Of a DNA stretch of 21,667 bases, positions 7,722 to 14,590 are shown one piece after another. The stretch spans positions 1 through 21,667 of the forward strand of contig CAYWQL010000025.1 in assembly GCA_964460755.1 (NCBI GenBank), in the 5' to 3' direction. The notes beneath the pieces were generated by a model. That model did no database searches. It saw only the letters and a program-made list of their open reading frames with translations, and was not told where the DNA came from. A program made the position numbers and the translations under genes. How positions within the stretch are numbered: the stretch's first letter is position 1; the number at the start of each line of letters is the position of its first letter. The DNA comes from JAYFNU01 sp964460755. GTDB taxonomy: Bacteria > Bacillota > Clostridia > Oscillospirales > Ruminococcaceae.

Positions 7722-8386
7722 TTTTGGCTCCCCCCTTCGCAGGCGTTGCAGTCGCCGCAGTTAAGACATTGATTTTCGGATTTAATAAGCTTTTTGCCCT
7801 TGGCGGCAAGAAGCGCGGAAAGGAGCGCGATAAGACAGCCAAAGGTAAAGAAGCCGCCGGGTGCGCTCGTCATTATGCCAAGCGCATAGTCCGCCGAGAA
7901 AAGCCGAATGCCGAAAAAAGTTCCGCAGCCGATGATTTCTCGAATGGTTCCCATTACGAGAAGGGTTAGTGTGAAGCCGAGCCCCATGCCCAGTCCGTCG
8001 AACATCGAATCGAGAACGGGGTTTTTCGACGCGAACATTTCCGCGCGTCCAAGTATAATACAGTTGACGACGATTAGCGGAAGATAAATCCCGAGCGAGG
8101 CGTTGAGCGCGGGAAGAAACGCCTCGACGAGCATTTTAACGATAGTTACGAACGAGGCGATAACCGTGATAAACGCGGGTATGCGAACCTTGTCGGGGAT
8201 AACCTTGCGAAGGGCGGAGATGACCATATTCGAGCAGATAAGTACAAAGGTCGCCGCAAGCCCCATTCCGACGCCCGCTTTGGCGGAAACCGAAATCGCA
8301 AGGGTCGGGCAGGTGCCCAGAACAAGGCGAAGAACGGGATTTTCGTTGAACAGTCCGTTTGTTAAAATCTTAAATTTATTCTTCAT
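7718..8386 (-). CDS. rnfE: Rnf complex subunit RnfE (membrane), with a cysteine-rich tail
   Basis: A 222-residue integral membrane subunit, paralogous to RnfA. It has about six hydrophobic helices and the conserved cysteines C26 (LGTCPTLA) and C109 (IVVNCIILG) that with RnfA frame the intramembrane iron-sulfur site. After the last helix the chain continues with a short polar tail holding C207-x2-C210-x2-C213-x2-C216 (QCLNCGDCNAC), a tight cysteine cluster able to bind a metal or iron-sulfur centre. That tail is not needed for the core fold. The start lies 3 bases after the rnfG stop, and the gene ends in a 4-base overlap with rnfA. Confidence 0.95.
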   Translation of the reverse strand: MKNKFKILTNGLFNENPVLRLVLGTCPTLAISVSAKAGVGMGLAATFVLICSNMVISALRKVIPDKVRIPAFITVIASFVTIVKMLVEAFLPALNASLGIYLPLIVVNCIILGRAEMFASKNPVLDSMFDGLGMGLGFTLTLLVMGTIREIIGCGTFFGIRLFSADYALGIMTSAPGGFFTFGCLIALLSALLAAKGKKLIKSENQCLNCGDCNACEGGSQK

Positions 8387-8389
8387 TCC

Positions 8390-8914
8390 TTACGCCTCCT
8401 TTGCCGCGTCAAAGGCTTCGAACGCGGCGTTAACGGCTTTTTTTACCGCCTTGCTTGAAATGGTCGCGCCGCTTATCGTATCTATTCCGTCGGCGCTTTG
8501 CGTCGCGCCCTTATATAGGTCGGTGTACTCGGGAAGGGCGGCCTTTCCGCCGACAGTCGCGGTTTCGCCCGAGGCGTCAACCTTTATGGATATTATGCTT
8601 CCGTCGGGGTTAAAGCCCACCGTTACGGTGAGCCTTCCGCCGTAGCCGTTTGCATATGACGTGACAACGAAGCCCGAGCCGCCGTCGTCCTTATAAACGC
8701 TTTCGACGTTGGCTGTATCGCAGGCGATTTGAGAAAAGCTTGTCGCCTTCGGAAGAAGCTCCTTGCGGGTCGCTTCGGCTTGGGCGATTTTCGCCTTTTC
8801 GATAATCGGCTCGGTCACGCCGTTTGTCGCGGCGAGAAGAAACGATGCTATAACGCAGATAATAACGAGCACAAGCACAGGCTTAATGAAATCGTTAAAG
8901 GTATTACTTTTCAT
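8390..8914 (-). CDS. rnfG: Rnf complex subunit RnfG (covalent FMN)
   Basis: A 174-residue subunit with one N-terminal membrane helix (about 8-28) and an extracytoplasmic FMN-binding domain. The flavinylation motif SGATIS is present; T151 is the expected threonine that carries FMN through a phosphoester bond made by ApbE, which is not in this window. I place the start at 8914 (MKSNTF) because it has a perfect AAGGAGG Shine-Dalgarno site 5-6 bases upstream. A longer frame to 8950 exists but has no such site and would add 12 unlikely residues. The start overlaps the end of rnfD by 11 bases. Confidence 0.94.
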   Translation of the reverse strand: MKSNTFNDFIKPVLVLVIICVIASFLLAATNGVTEPIIEKAKIAQAEATRKELLPKATSFSQIACDTANVESVYKDDGGSGFVVTSYANGYGGRLTVTVGFNPDGSIISIKVDASGETATVGGKAALPEYTDLYKGATQSADGIDTISGATISSKAVKKAVNAAFEAFDAAKEA

Positions 8915-9860
8915 TTTTAATTGCCTCCTTCTTTGCCCGCTCGGTTCCAAACGGTCTTTTTCGGCAAAGGTCGTTTATGTAGGGAACAACTAAATTCATA
9001 AGAAGTATGGCGTAGGAAACGCCCTCGGTTGAATTTGCGAATATGCGTATGACAGCACTCAGAAGTCCGCAGCCGACGCCGAAGATAAGCTTGCCCCAGT
9101 TGGTGTAGGGTGAGGTGACATAGTCGGTCGCCATAAAAATTGCGCCTAGGAAAAGTCCTCCCGAAAGAATAGCCAAAACGGGCGCGGAGCAACCGAACAG
9201 CCACGAGAAGAGAAGTGTCGAGCCGATATAAGCAAGAGGGATAATGGGCTTAATAACCTTTCTGAGACAAAGATAAATTCCGCCGAGAAGAAGGGCGGCA
9301 CAGCTCGTCTCGCCGAGAACTCCTCCGTGGTTTCCGAGGAAAAGTGTCAGCGCGTCCAAGCCTTCGCCTCCGCCGAATTTAACAAGTCGAAGGGGGGTCG
9401 CCGAGGCGAGCACGTCGACCGCGCTTTTCGGGTAACCGTAGCTTGTCATCGCCGCCGTAAAGGACAGCGCAAGCACGACGCGCCCAACAAGAGCCGGATT
9501 GACAAAATTACAACCAAGACCGCCGAAAAGCTGTTTTACGATAACAATCGCTACAAGGCTTCCGACAACCGCCATCCAAACGGGAAGAGTTGACGGAAGA
9601 TTAAACGCGAGCAAAACGCCCGTCACTACGGCGGAAAGGTCGCCCACGGGAATTTTCTTTTTTGCGATAACGCAATAGAGCGCCTCGAACCCGACGCAGG
9701 ATATAACGCATACCGCGATTAGTACCGCGCTTTTATATCCGAAAAAATAAATTGACGCGGCTATCGCGGGAACCATAGCGATTATTACGTCGAGCATAAT
9801 CGAGCGGGTGGTGCGGTCGCTGACGAAATGCGGCGAAGAGGTTACGGTAAGCTTATTCAT
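8904..9860 (-). CDS. rnfD: Rnf complex subunit RnfD (membrane, covalent FMN)
   Basis: A 318-residue integral membrane subunit of the NqrB/RnfD family with about nine to ten hydrophobic helices. The expected FMN attachment motif is SATPL (family form S-G/A-A/S-T-P-L), with T155 as the candidate threonine. TDYVTSPYTNWGKLIFG towards the C-terminus is a typical RnfD/NqrB segment. The ATG shares one base with the rnfC stop (TAATG at 9858-9862), so the two are translationally coupled. The C-terminus is a short charged cytoplasmic tail. Confidence 0.96.
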   Translation of the reverse strand: MNKLTVTSSPHFVSDRTTRSIMLDVIIAMVPAIAASIYFFGYKSAVLIAVCVISCVGFEALYCVIAKKKIPVGDLSAVVTGVLLAFNLPSTLPVWMAVVGSLVAIVIVKQLFGGLGCNFVNPALVGRVVLALSFTAAMTSYGYPKSAVDVLASATPLRLVKFGGGEGLDALTLFLGNHGGVLGETSCAALLLGGIYLCLRKVIKPIIPLAYIGSTLLFSWLFGCSAPVLAILSGGLFLGAIFMATDYVTSPYTNWGKLIFGVGCGLLSAVIRIFANSTEGVSYAILLMNLVVPYINDLCRKRPFGTERAKKEAIKNEK

Positions 9861-11176
9861 TATTTATTCGCCGCCTTTCTGATTTTAAGCTTTGAAAGCC
9901 TCATAACTTGGGTTATGGGCCGCTTTGCGGGACAAACGAAGGTACAGCAGCCGCATTCCATACAGCTGTTTACGCCGTATTTAATCAGAGCGTCGACGTT
10001 GTCCGTTTCGTATGCGACCTGAATTTCCGCGGGGGAAAGAAGCATCGGACAGGTGTCTACACACCGCCCGCAACGCATACAGGGGTTGTTTTCGGTCACA
10101 GGGGCGCTCGCCTTAGTGAGCGCGAGTATGGCGTTGTTGTTTTTAACTATCGGGTATTCGTCGCTGTACAGCGCGATGCCCATCATCGGTCCGCCCATAA
10201 GAAGCTTTTCGATTTCGCCCGTATAGCCGCCGCAAGCCTCGACAACCTCTTTTACCGGAGTGCCGACGGGAACGAAAACGTTCGAGCCGTTCTTTATTCC
10301 GTCGCCGCTTACGGTAAGCCGTTTTGAAACAAGCGGAACGCCCGTCCTCAAGTACCGCGCGATAAAGGACGCTGTGCCGATGTTAAGAATAACAACGCCT
10401 GCGTCCGAGGGAAGCTTACCCGTTTTAACGGCGCGCCCCGTCGTGTTGGCGATAAGGGTTTTCTCGGCGCCTTGGGGGTAACTGCTCTTAAGGGACATTA
10501 CCTCAAACTCGCCGTTGGATTTTTCTCGGAGAAGCATAATAGCTTCGGGCTTGTTGCTCTCTATTCCGACAATCGCCCGCTTTAAGCCAAGAAGCTTTTT
10601 CACCCTGATTATACCCTCGACTATGTCGTCGGGGTTTTCCATCATCTCGCGATAGTCGCTCGTTATGTACGGCTCGCATTCAGCGCCGTTGATAACGAGT
10701 GTGTCAACCTCGACCCCCTTTGGAACGGCAAGCTTTACGTTGGTCGGAAAGCCCGCTCCGCCCAAGCCGACGAGCCCGGAACGGGCTATCGCCGCGACAA
10801 GGCTTTCGGCGTCGGTCACGGTTGGCGGAGTAATCGACGGGTCTATTTTAAATTCGCCGTCGCTTTCGACCTCGACCGCCTGAATGTGCTGTCCTTGCGG
10901 GGTGAGAACGGTGACGATATTTGTTACCTTTCCGCTGACCGAGGAATGGACGTCGGCGCTGATAAAGCCGTTCGCCGCGCCGACCCTTGTGCCGACGAAA
11001 ACCTGCTCGCCCTTCTCAACGCAAACCGTTGCGGGCGCGCCGATATGCTGGGACATAACGAGGGTTACCTTCTTCGGTTTGAGAAGGGGTTTGGTTTCCT
11101 CGTTTTCCGTCAGCTTATAGTGCGGAACCTTTACGCCGCGGATTTTCGGCGCCTTTAAGTATTTCTTTTCCTCCAC
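9860..11176 (-). CDS. rnfC: Rnf complex subunit RnfC (NADH-binding)
   Basis: A 438-residue peripheral subunit where NAD+ is reduced. An N-terminal barrel-sandwich domain (about 35-105) precedes the nucleotide-binding core with GLGGAGFP at 137-144 and NGAECEPY at 163-170. It then has an SLBB-like region, and ends with two [4Fe-4S] motifs: C366-x2-C369-x2-C372-x3-C376 and C405-x2-C408-x2-C411-x3-C415. The start is GTG with AAAGGAG about 10 bases upstream; no in-frame ATG is near. It is the first rnf gene, only 25 bases after the stop of the glycosyltransferase gene, and I see no terminator or clear promoter in that gap. Confidence 0.96.
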   Translation of the reverse strand: MEEKKYLKAPKIRGVKVPHYKLTENEETKPLLKPKKVTLVMSQHIGAPATVCVEKGEQVFVGTRVGAANGFISADVHSSVSGKVTNIVTVLTPQGQHIQAVEVESDGEFKIDPSITPPTVTDAESLVAAIARSGLVGLGGAGFPTNVKLAVPKGVEVDTLVINGAECEPYITSDYREMMENPDDIVEGIIRVKKLLGLKRAIVGIESNKPEAIMLLREKSNGEFEVMSLKSSYPQGAEKTLIANTTGRAVKTGKLPSDAGVVILNIGTASFIARYLRTGVPLVSKRLTVSGDGIKNGSNVFVPVGTPVKEVVEACGGYTGEIEKLLMGGPMMGIALYSDEYPIVKNNNAILALTKASAPVTENNPCMRCGRCVDTCPMLLSPAEIQVAYETDNVDALIKYGVNSCMECGCCTFVCPAKRPITQVMRLSKLKIRKAANK

Positions 11177-11201
11177 TTGTATGTGCTCCTTTCGGTATTC
11201 G

Positions 11202-12125
11202 CTAAATCGCGAAAATCTGTCCGATATTTCTTAACAGCGTATTTTTATAATAACCGTGTTTAACGATAGATGCTATTTTTTGAAGCTTGTTTTTGTTTTT
11301 AAAGGACGCGTATTCGGCAAGCACCGAATATTGCTCGGCGGTAAGGCTTTCTCGAAAGGTTTCGGCGAAGCACTCCGCCTGATTAAACATCGAAAGATAA
11401 ATCGCCTTCATACGCTCCTTTTTCGAAAGCTTTTGGGCCGACAGAAGAAGGTCGCTTGCGTTGTACGCGCCAACCTGATTGTCACCGTGCTGACGATAGA
11501 GCATAAGCGGCTCGTTTATAACCGATATTTTGCCGAACGCCGAGGCGATAAGCGCGAGCCACCAGTCGTGCATAACCGAGCTTTTCGGTTGTTCCTTAAC
11601 GAGCTTTCGAAGTGCGTCGTTTATCATAACCGTACAGCCGGTCACATTGTTTTGGGCGACAAGGTTTTTAAGACCGGTTCGTTTTGGCGAAAGCTTTTCG
11701 TATTTGAAAAGCGACGGCGCTATAACCGCAAGGTCCTCACCCGCAACCGTTAAATCGGAATGCACAAGTATCGGCGTGCTTTTACCCCAGCGCTCCTCCT
11801 GCTCAAGCATTCGCGAAAAAGTCTTTTCAATCTTTTGCTTAAACCAAACGTCGTCGGCGTCGGCAAACATTATGTATTCGCTCTTCGCTGAAAGCAGAAG
11901 CTTGAAAAAGTTGTTCTGGGCGCTCCCGCTTCCGACGGCGTTTTTAATAAGCTCTATTCGGTTGTCTTTAAACGAAGAAACTACGGCGACGGTGTCGTCG
12001 TCGCTTGCGTCGTCGCTTACGATAAGCTCGAAATCCGAAAAGGTTTGGTTCAATATTGAGGAAATCAGCTCCGCGACGAACGGCGCGCTGTTATAGGTCG
12101 CAAGCAATACGGAAATTTTAGCCAC
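11202..12125 (-). CDS. Family 2 glycosyltransferase
   Basis: A 307-residue cytoplasmic or membrane-associated sugar transferase of the GT2 (GT-A) fold, likely for cell-surface polysaccharide. It shows the nucleotide-binding start ISVLLATYNSAPFV, then IVSDDASDDDT, the metal-binding DxD region FADADDVW, an acceptor-side HDWWLAL segment, and LYRQHGDNQVGA, which is common in rhamnosyltransferase-like GT2 proteins of Bacillota. No membrane helix is evident. The start is GTG with AGGGAGA 7-8 bases upstream. It lies 25 bases before rnfC on the same strand, away from any other surface-polysaccharide gene here. The donor and acceptor sugars cannot be told. Confidence 0.9.
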   Translation of the reverse strand: MAKISVLLATYNSAPFVAELISSILNQTFSDFELIVSDDASDDDTVAVVSSFKDNRIELIKNAVGSGSAQNNFFKLLLSAKSEYIMFADADDVWFKQKIEKTFSRMLEQEERWGKSTPILVHSDLTVAGEDLAVIAPSLFKYEKLSPKRTGLKNLVAQNNVTGCTVMINDALRKLVKEQPKSSVMHDWWLALIASAFGKISVINEPLMLYRQHGDNQVGAYNASDLLLSAQKLSKKERMKAIYLSMFNQAECFAETFRESLTAEQYSVLAEYASFKNKNKLQKIASIVKHGYYKNTLLRNIGQIFAI

Positions 12126-12168
12126 GGGGCGTTCTCCCTTCGGTTTAATCGCTCAAGGCAACAAAACA

Positions 12169-12188
12169 GCCCGCATAGCTACGCGGGC
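12169..12188 (-). terminator. Terminator-like hairpin after the DUF4358 lipoprotein
   Basis: GCCCGC / GCGGGC stem (12169-12174, 12183-12188) with an inner TAG/CTA, 19 bases after the lipoprotein stop. The minus-strand sequence after it is TGTTTTGTTG, a weak T-tract. Some readthrough into the glycosyltransferase gene is possible. Confidence 0.55.
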
Positions 12189-12207
12189 AGTTAGTGTAGT
12201 CGCAATT

Positions 12208-12672
12208 TTATTTTACGAGGGCGGCGTTCACGATAGCTTCGGCTTTATTGTAGTCGTTTGCCGAAACAAAGACGACGTATTTTCCCGCGCGAACAAGTGT
12301 CGCGTTCTCTATGCGCGGAAGGGCTTCGGTGTTATACGTTGAATAGGTGTCGTAGAGCCAGGTCTTGTGCGCTTCAAGAGAGGAGAGCACCGTCTTGGCG
12401 TCCGCCTCGGTTTTGCAGGTAAAAATGCCGTACTCCTCGCCCGTCGCTCCGGAGCCCATATAGAATTCCATTTTGTCGCAAAGCGCGGGGTCAACGCCCG
12501 TGTTGTTCTCGGTATTCTTTTCCGAAAGAAGAACCAACTCGTCAACAAAAATGTCGGACGAGCCGAGTGAAGCGCTTAACGCTTCGGCGTCAACCGAGGT
12601 ATAACCGCCGCCACACGCGGCAAGGGCAAAGATTAAGGCGGCGACAGCTATCGCGGATATAAGCTTTTTCAA
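12208..12672 (-). CDS. DUF4358-type lipoprotein
   Basis: A 154-residue predicted lipoprotein. The signal peptide ends in a lipobox LAAC with C20 as the lipidated residue, followed by GGG. The mature domain contains CDKMEFYMGSGATGEEYGIF and ends VNAALVK, resembling the DUF4358 family of clostridial lipoproteins, whose role is unknown. The start is TTG, with AAGGAG about 8 bases upstream and a near-consensus promoter at 12724-12752. It is probably monocistronic, given the hairpin downstream, with possible readthrough into the glycosyltransferase gene. Confidence 0.8.
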   Translation of the reverse strand: MKKLISAIAVAALIFALAACGGGYTSVDAEALSASLGSSDIFVDELVLLSEKNTENNTGVDPALCDKMEFYMGSGATGEEYGIFTCKTEADAKTVLSSLEAHKTWLYDTYSTYNTEALPRIENATLVRAGKYVVFVSANDYNKAEAIVNAALVK

Positions 12673-12723
12673 ATTAACAGCTCCTTATCTTTATTTCAAT
12701 TTCAGTAATTTGTCTACAAGTGA

Positions 12724-12752
12724 ATTTTAGCCCAAGAAGTCAACATTGTCAA
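12724..12752 (-). promoter_or_regulatory. Promoter of the DUF4358 lipoprotein gene
   Basis: Minus strand: perfect -35 TTGACA (12747-12752), 17-base spacer, -10 TAAAAT (12724-12729). The leader is about 45 bases to the TTG at 12672. Confidence 0.8.
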
Positions 12753-12799
12753 TTAAAAAGGTAAATATATAAAAAATCGTAAATAATAAATAAACTGTG

Positions 12800-13168
12800 C
12801 TATAATAGGGTTAAATTATTATGGGTAGTTTCGCTAAGAAAAGCAAGGTTGAAAAGCACCCGTCGATGATAGGAGCAGGCGTTTTTACAAAGCGACATAA
12901 GGCGAACGCGGCTGAAAACAAGCAGCTCGCTTCGGGTTTTTGAAAGAAGCAGCTTCTCACCGAAAATGACCGCAGTTTTTATGTAGCTTTCGCCCTCGCA
13001 CGAAAGCTCGCCCGAAACAAGCAGGGCGACCGAACCGACGTCGAGGAAAAACGAACGGTTGTTTTCAACCGTTTCCGCTCTGGCTGATATACAGCCGAGA
13101 AGGGCTTCGATTTCCTCATAGGAAAGCGACGCGAAAACGCCGCAGCGCAAAAAGACCTCTCTGTTCAT
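12800..13168 (-). CDS. Shortened CRP/FNR-like sensor domain without a DNA-binding part
   Basis: A 122-residue protein whose pattern follows the N-terminal effector domain of clostridial Crp/Fnr regulators: an opening LRCGVFASLSYEEIEALLGCI, then a strand with SVALLVSGELS, and near the end CKNACSYHRRVLFNLAFLSE, which resembles the segment leading into the dimerisation helix. Family members are usually about 220-230 residues and finish with a helix-turn-helix domain. Here the chain stops right after the helix, and the 127 bases that follow are AT-rich and noncoding. The beta-barrel also looks shorter than usual. The ATG has a strong Shine-Dalgarno site (GGAGGAG), so it is probably translated. 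It could be a decayed regulator or a stand-alone sensor or partner. Family assignment is moderate. Confidence 0.55.
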   Translation of the reverse strand: MNREVFLRCGVFASLSYEEIEALLGCISARAETVENNRSFFLDVGSVALLVSGELSCEGESYIKTAVIFGEKLLLSKTRSELLVFSRVRLMSLCKNACSYHRRVLFNLAFLSETTHNNLTLL

Positions 13169-13226
13169 AAAGCTCCTCCAAAAGAAAGATTTTCAGGCAA
13201 AAAGGTCTTTTCGCTCAAGTGGCGTT

Positions 13227-13409
13227 TTACATTTTTACGACAAAGCGGTCGGCGTTTTCAAGCGCGCGTTCAAGAAGGGTAATTTTGTTGCGGATTTTCC
13301 GCTTCAAGACGTTCTTGTTGAAGCAGTCGCACTTTATGATAAGATACGCCGCCGTGCCGAGAACCGCCGCAGAGACCAAGACCGCGCCTATTTTTTTGAC
13401 GGTACACAT
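13227..13409 (-). CDS. Small single-pass membrane protein, function unknown
   Basis: A 60-residue protein, not recognised. It has one hydrophobic helix (about 6-23, IGAVLVSAAVLGTAAYLII) followed by CDCF and a basic amphipathic region (about 30-60). I chose the ATG at 13407-13409 because AAGGAG lies 9 bases upstream; a TTG at 13427 would add six residues and overlap the Shine-Dalgarno site. It lies 58 bases upstream of the CRP-like gene on the same strand and may be cotranscribed with it. It is divergent from the ECF S-component gene. Confidence 0.55.
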   Translation of the reverse strand: MCTVKKIGAVLVSAAVLGTAAYLIIKCDCFNKNVLKRKIRNKITLLERALENADRFVVKM

Positions 13410-13437
13410 TTTCTCACGCTCCTTCAATTTAATTATT

Positions 13438-13455
13438 CCCCCGAGGGGTTATAAT
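13438..13455 (+). promoter_or_regulatory. -10 box and GC-rich inverted repeat before the ECF S-component gene
   Basis: TATAAT at 13450-13455 sits 35 bases before the ATG at 13490, with no good -35 box at 17 bases. Directly upstream is the short dyad CCCC-(CGA)-GGGG (13438-13448), the only GC-rich element in an AT-rich divergent region. It may be an operator for a regulator that replaces the -35 contact. This is inference from position alone. Confidence 0.4.
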
Positions 13456-13489
13456 AAACATAGAAAGAAACGGAAAGGAAGATTAAACA

Positions 13490-14086
13490 ATGAAAAACAA
13501 AACCGGACAGATAAGAACGATGGTGACGGTGGGGCTTATGGCGGCACTCGTCTTTATCTTTACTTACATTCGCATAGAAATACCCGTGTCCATAACCGGG
13601 GGCAAGACGATGCTTCATCTCGGAAACGTGATGTGTATTTTGTCCGCGCTCCTTTTCGGAAAATGGAAGGGCGGGCTTGCCGCGGGAATCGGCTCGATGT
13701 TCTTCGACCTTTTCGACCCTATGTTCTTGCCCGAATGCTGGATAACCTTTATAATGAAGTTTGCCATGGCATTCGTCGCCGGACTTATCGCCTACGGCTT
13801 TATGAAGCCGTCGAACGGCGAAAAGCAGGTTAAAAGCTTTCGCATTGTGCTCGGCGCCATATGCGGCGCGATAACCTACGTCGCGCTTTATATGTGCAAG
13901 ACCTTTATCGTCGAGCGGCTCGTAAAAGGATACGAATTAGAGGTCGTTTATGCGACTATGCTCACGAAGGGAACGGTTTCCCTCGTCAATGCGGCGATAG
14001 CGTCGGTGGCGTCGGTTATCCTTCTTTCGGCAATACGCCCCGCGCTCAAAAAAAGCGAGCTTGCGGACAAGCTGGGAGTTATGTAA
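13490..14086 (+). CDS. ECF transporter S component, substrate unknown
   Basis: A 198-residue membrane protein with five to six hydrophobic helices. It matches the substrate-binding S components of energy-coupling-factor vitamin transporters: an N-terminal TMVTVGLMAALVFIFTYI, then KTMLHLGNVMCILSALLFGKWKGGLAAGIGS, a hallmark of this group. S components pair with a shared EcfAA'T module, which is not in this window. The region upstream is too short for a riboswitch (about 35 bases of predicted leader), so the ligand cannot be read from it. The Shine-Dalgarno site AAGGAAG lies 8-9 bases before the ATG. It is the first of a tight plus-strand group, 3 bases before trmL. Confidence 0.88.
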   Translation: MKNKTGQIRTMVTVGLMAALVFIFTYIRIEIPVSITGGKTMLHLGNVMCILSALLFGKWKGGLAAGIGSMFFDLFDPMFLPECWITFIMKFAMAFVAGLIAYGFMKPSNGEKQVKSFRIVLGAICGAITYVALYMCKTFIVERLVKGYELEVVYATMLTKGTVSLVNAAIASVASVILLSAIRPALKKSELADKLGVM

Positions 14087-14089
14087 CAA

Positions 14090-14575
14090 GTGGAGATTAA
14101 TATTGTTCTTTTCGAGCCTCAGATTCCCCAAAACACCGGCAACATAGCGCGCACCTGCGCGGCGACCGGCGCTCATCTTCATCTTGTCGAGCCTATGGGC
14201 TTTAAGGTGGACGACAAAAAGCTCAAGCGGGCGGGGCTTGATTATTGGTATCTTCTCAGCATAACCTACTACAAAAGCACAGCGGAGTTCTTCGAGAAAA
14301 ACAACGGCGAATTTCACTTTTTCACAACCAAAGGCAAGAAGATTTACAGCGACGTTGCCTATAACGACGGCTGTTATCTCATCTTCGGGCGCGAGGACGC
14401 GGGCATAGACGAAAGCATCCTTCACAACAACTACGACCGATGCGTAAGGCTTCCTATGATAGACGAGGCGCGAAGCCTCAATCTGTCAAACACGGTCGCC
14501 GTCGCAGTATACGAAGCCCTTCGCCAAAACGGGTTTTCCAAGCTCAAAAGCGAGGGCGCACTCACAAAATATTAA
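14090..14575 (+). CDS. trmL: tRNA (cytidine(34)-2'-O)-methyltransferase TrmL
   Basis: A 161-residue SPOUT-class enzyme that methylates the ribose 2'-OH of the wobble base of certain leucine tRNAs, using S-adenosylmethionine. Knotted-fold motifs are all present: PQIPQNTGNIARTCAATG at the start, LIFGREDAGI in the middle, and RLPMIDEARSLNLSNTVAVA near the C-terminus. Length is typical. The start is GTG, 3 bases after the S-component stop, with GGGAG inside the preceding gene at a spacing of about 11; translational coupling is likely. Fifteen bases follow before the GH3 gene. Confidence 0.95.
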   Translation: MEINIVLFEPQIPQNTGNIARTCAATGAHLHLVEPMGFKVDDKKLKRAGLDYWYLLSITYYKSTAEFFEKNNGEFHFFTTKGKKIYSDVAYNDGCYLIFGREDAGIDESILHNNYDRCVRLPMIDEARSLNLSNTVAVAVYEALRQNGFSKLKSEGALTKY

Positions 14576-14590
14576 AACGAAAGAGGAAAA

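Noticed and set aside
8915..8950. N-terminal extension of rnfG by 12 residues
   Set aside because: The extension lies inside rnfD and contains the perfect AAGGAGG site that serves the ATG at 8914, and RnfG proteins start close to the membrane helix.
12821..12943. A plus-strand frame of about 40 codons opposite the end of the CRP-like gene, preceded by TATAAT at 12801-12806
   Set aside because: No Shine-Dalgarno site and no -35 box. The product is a lysine-rich, featureless peptide, and the opposite strand carries the better supported gene.
13410..13489. A possible riboswitch before the ECF S-component gene
   Set aside because: The predicted leader is only about 30 bases, too short for any known vitamin riboswitch.
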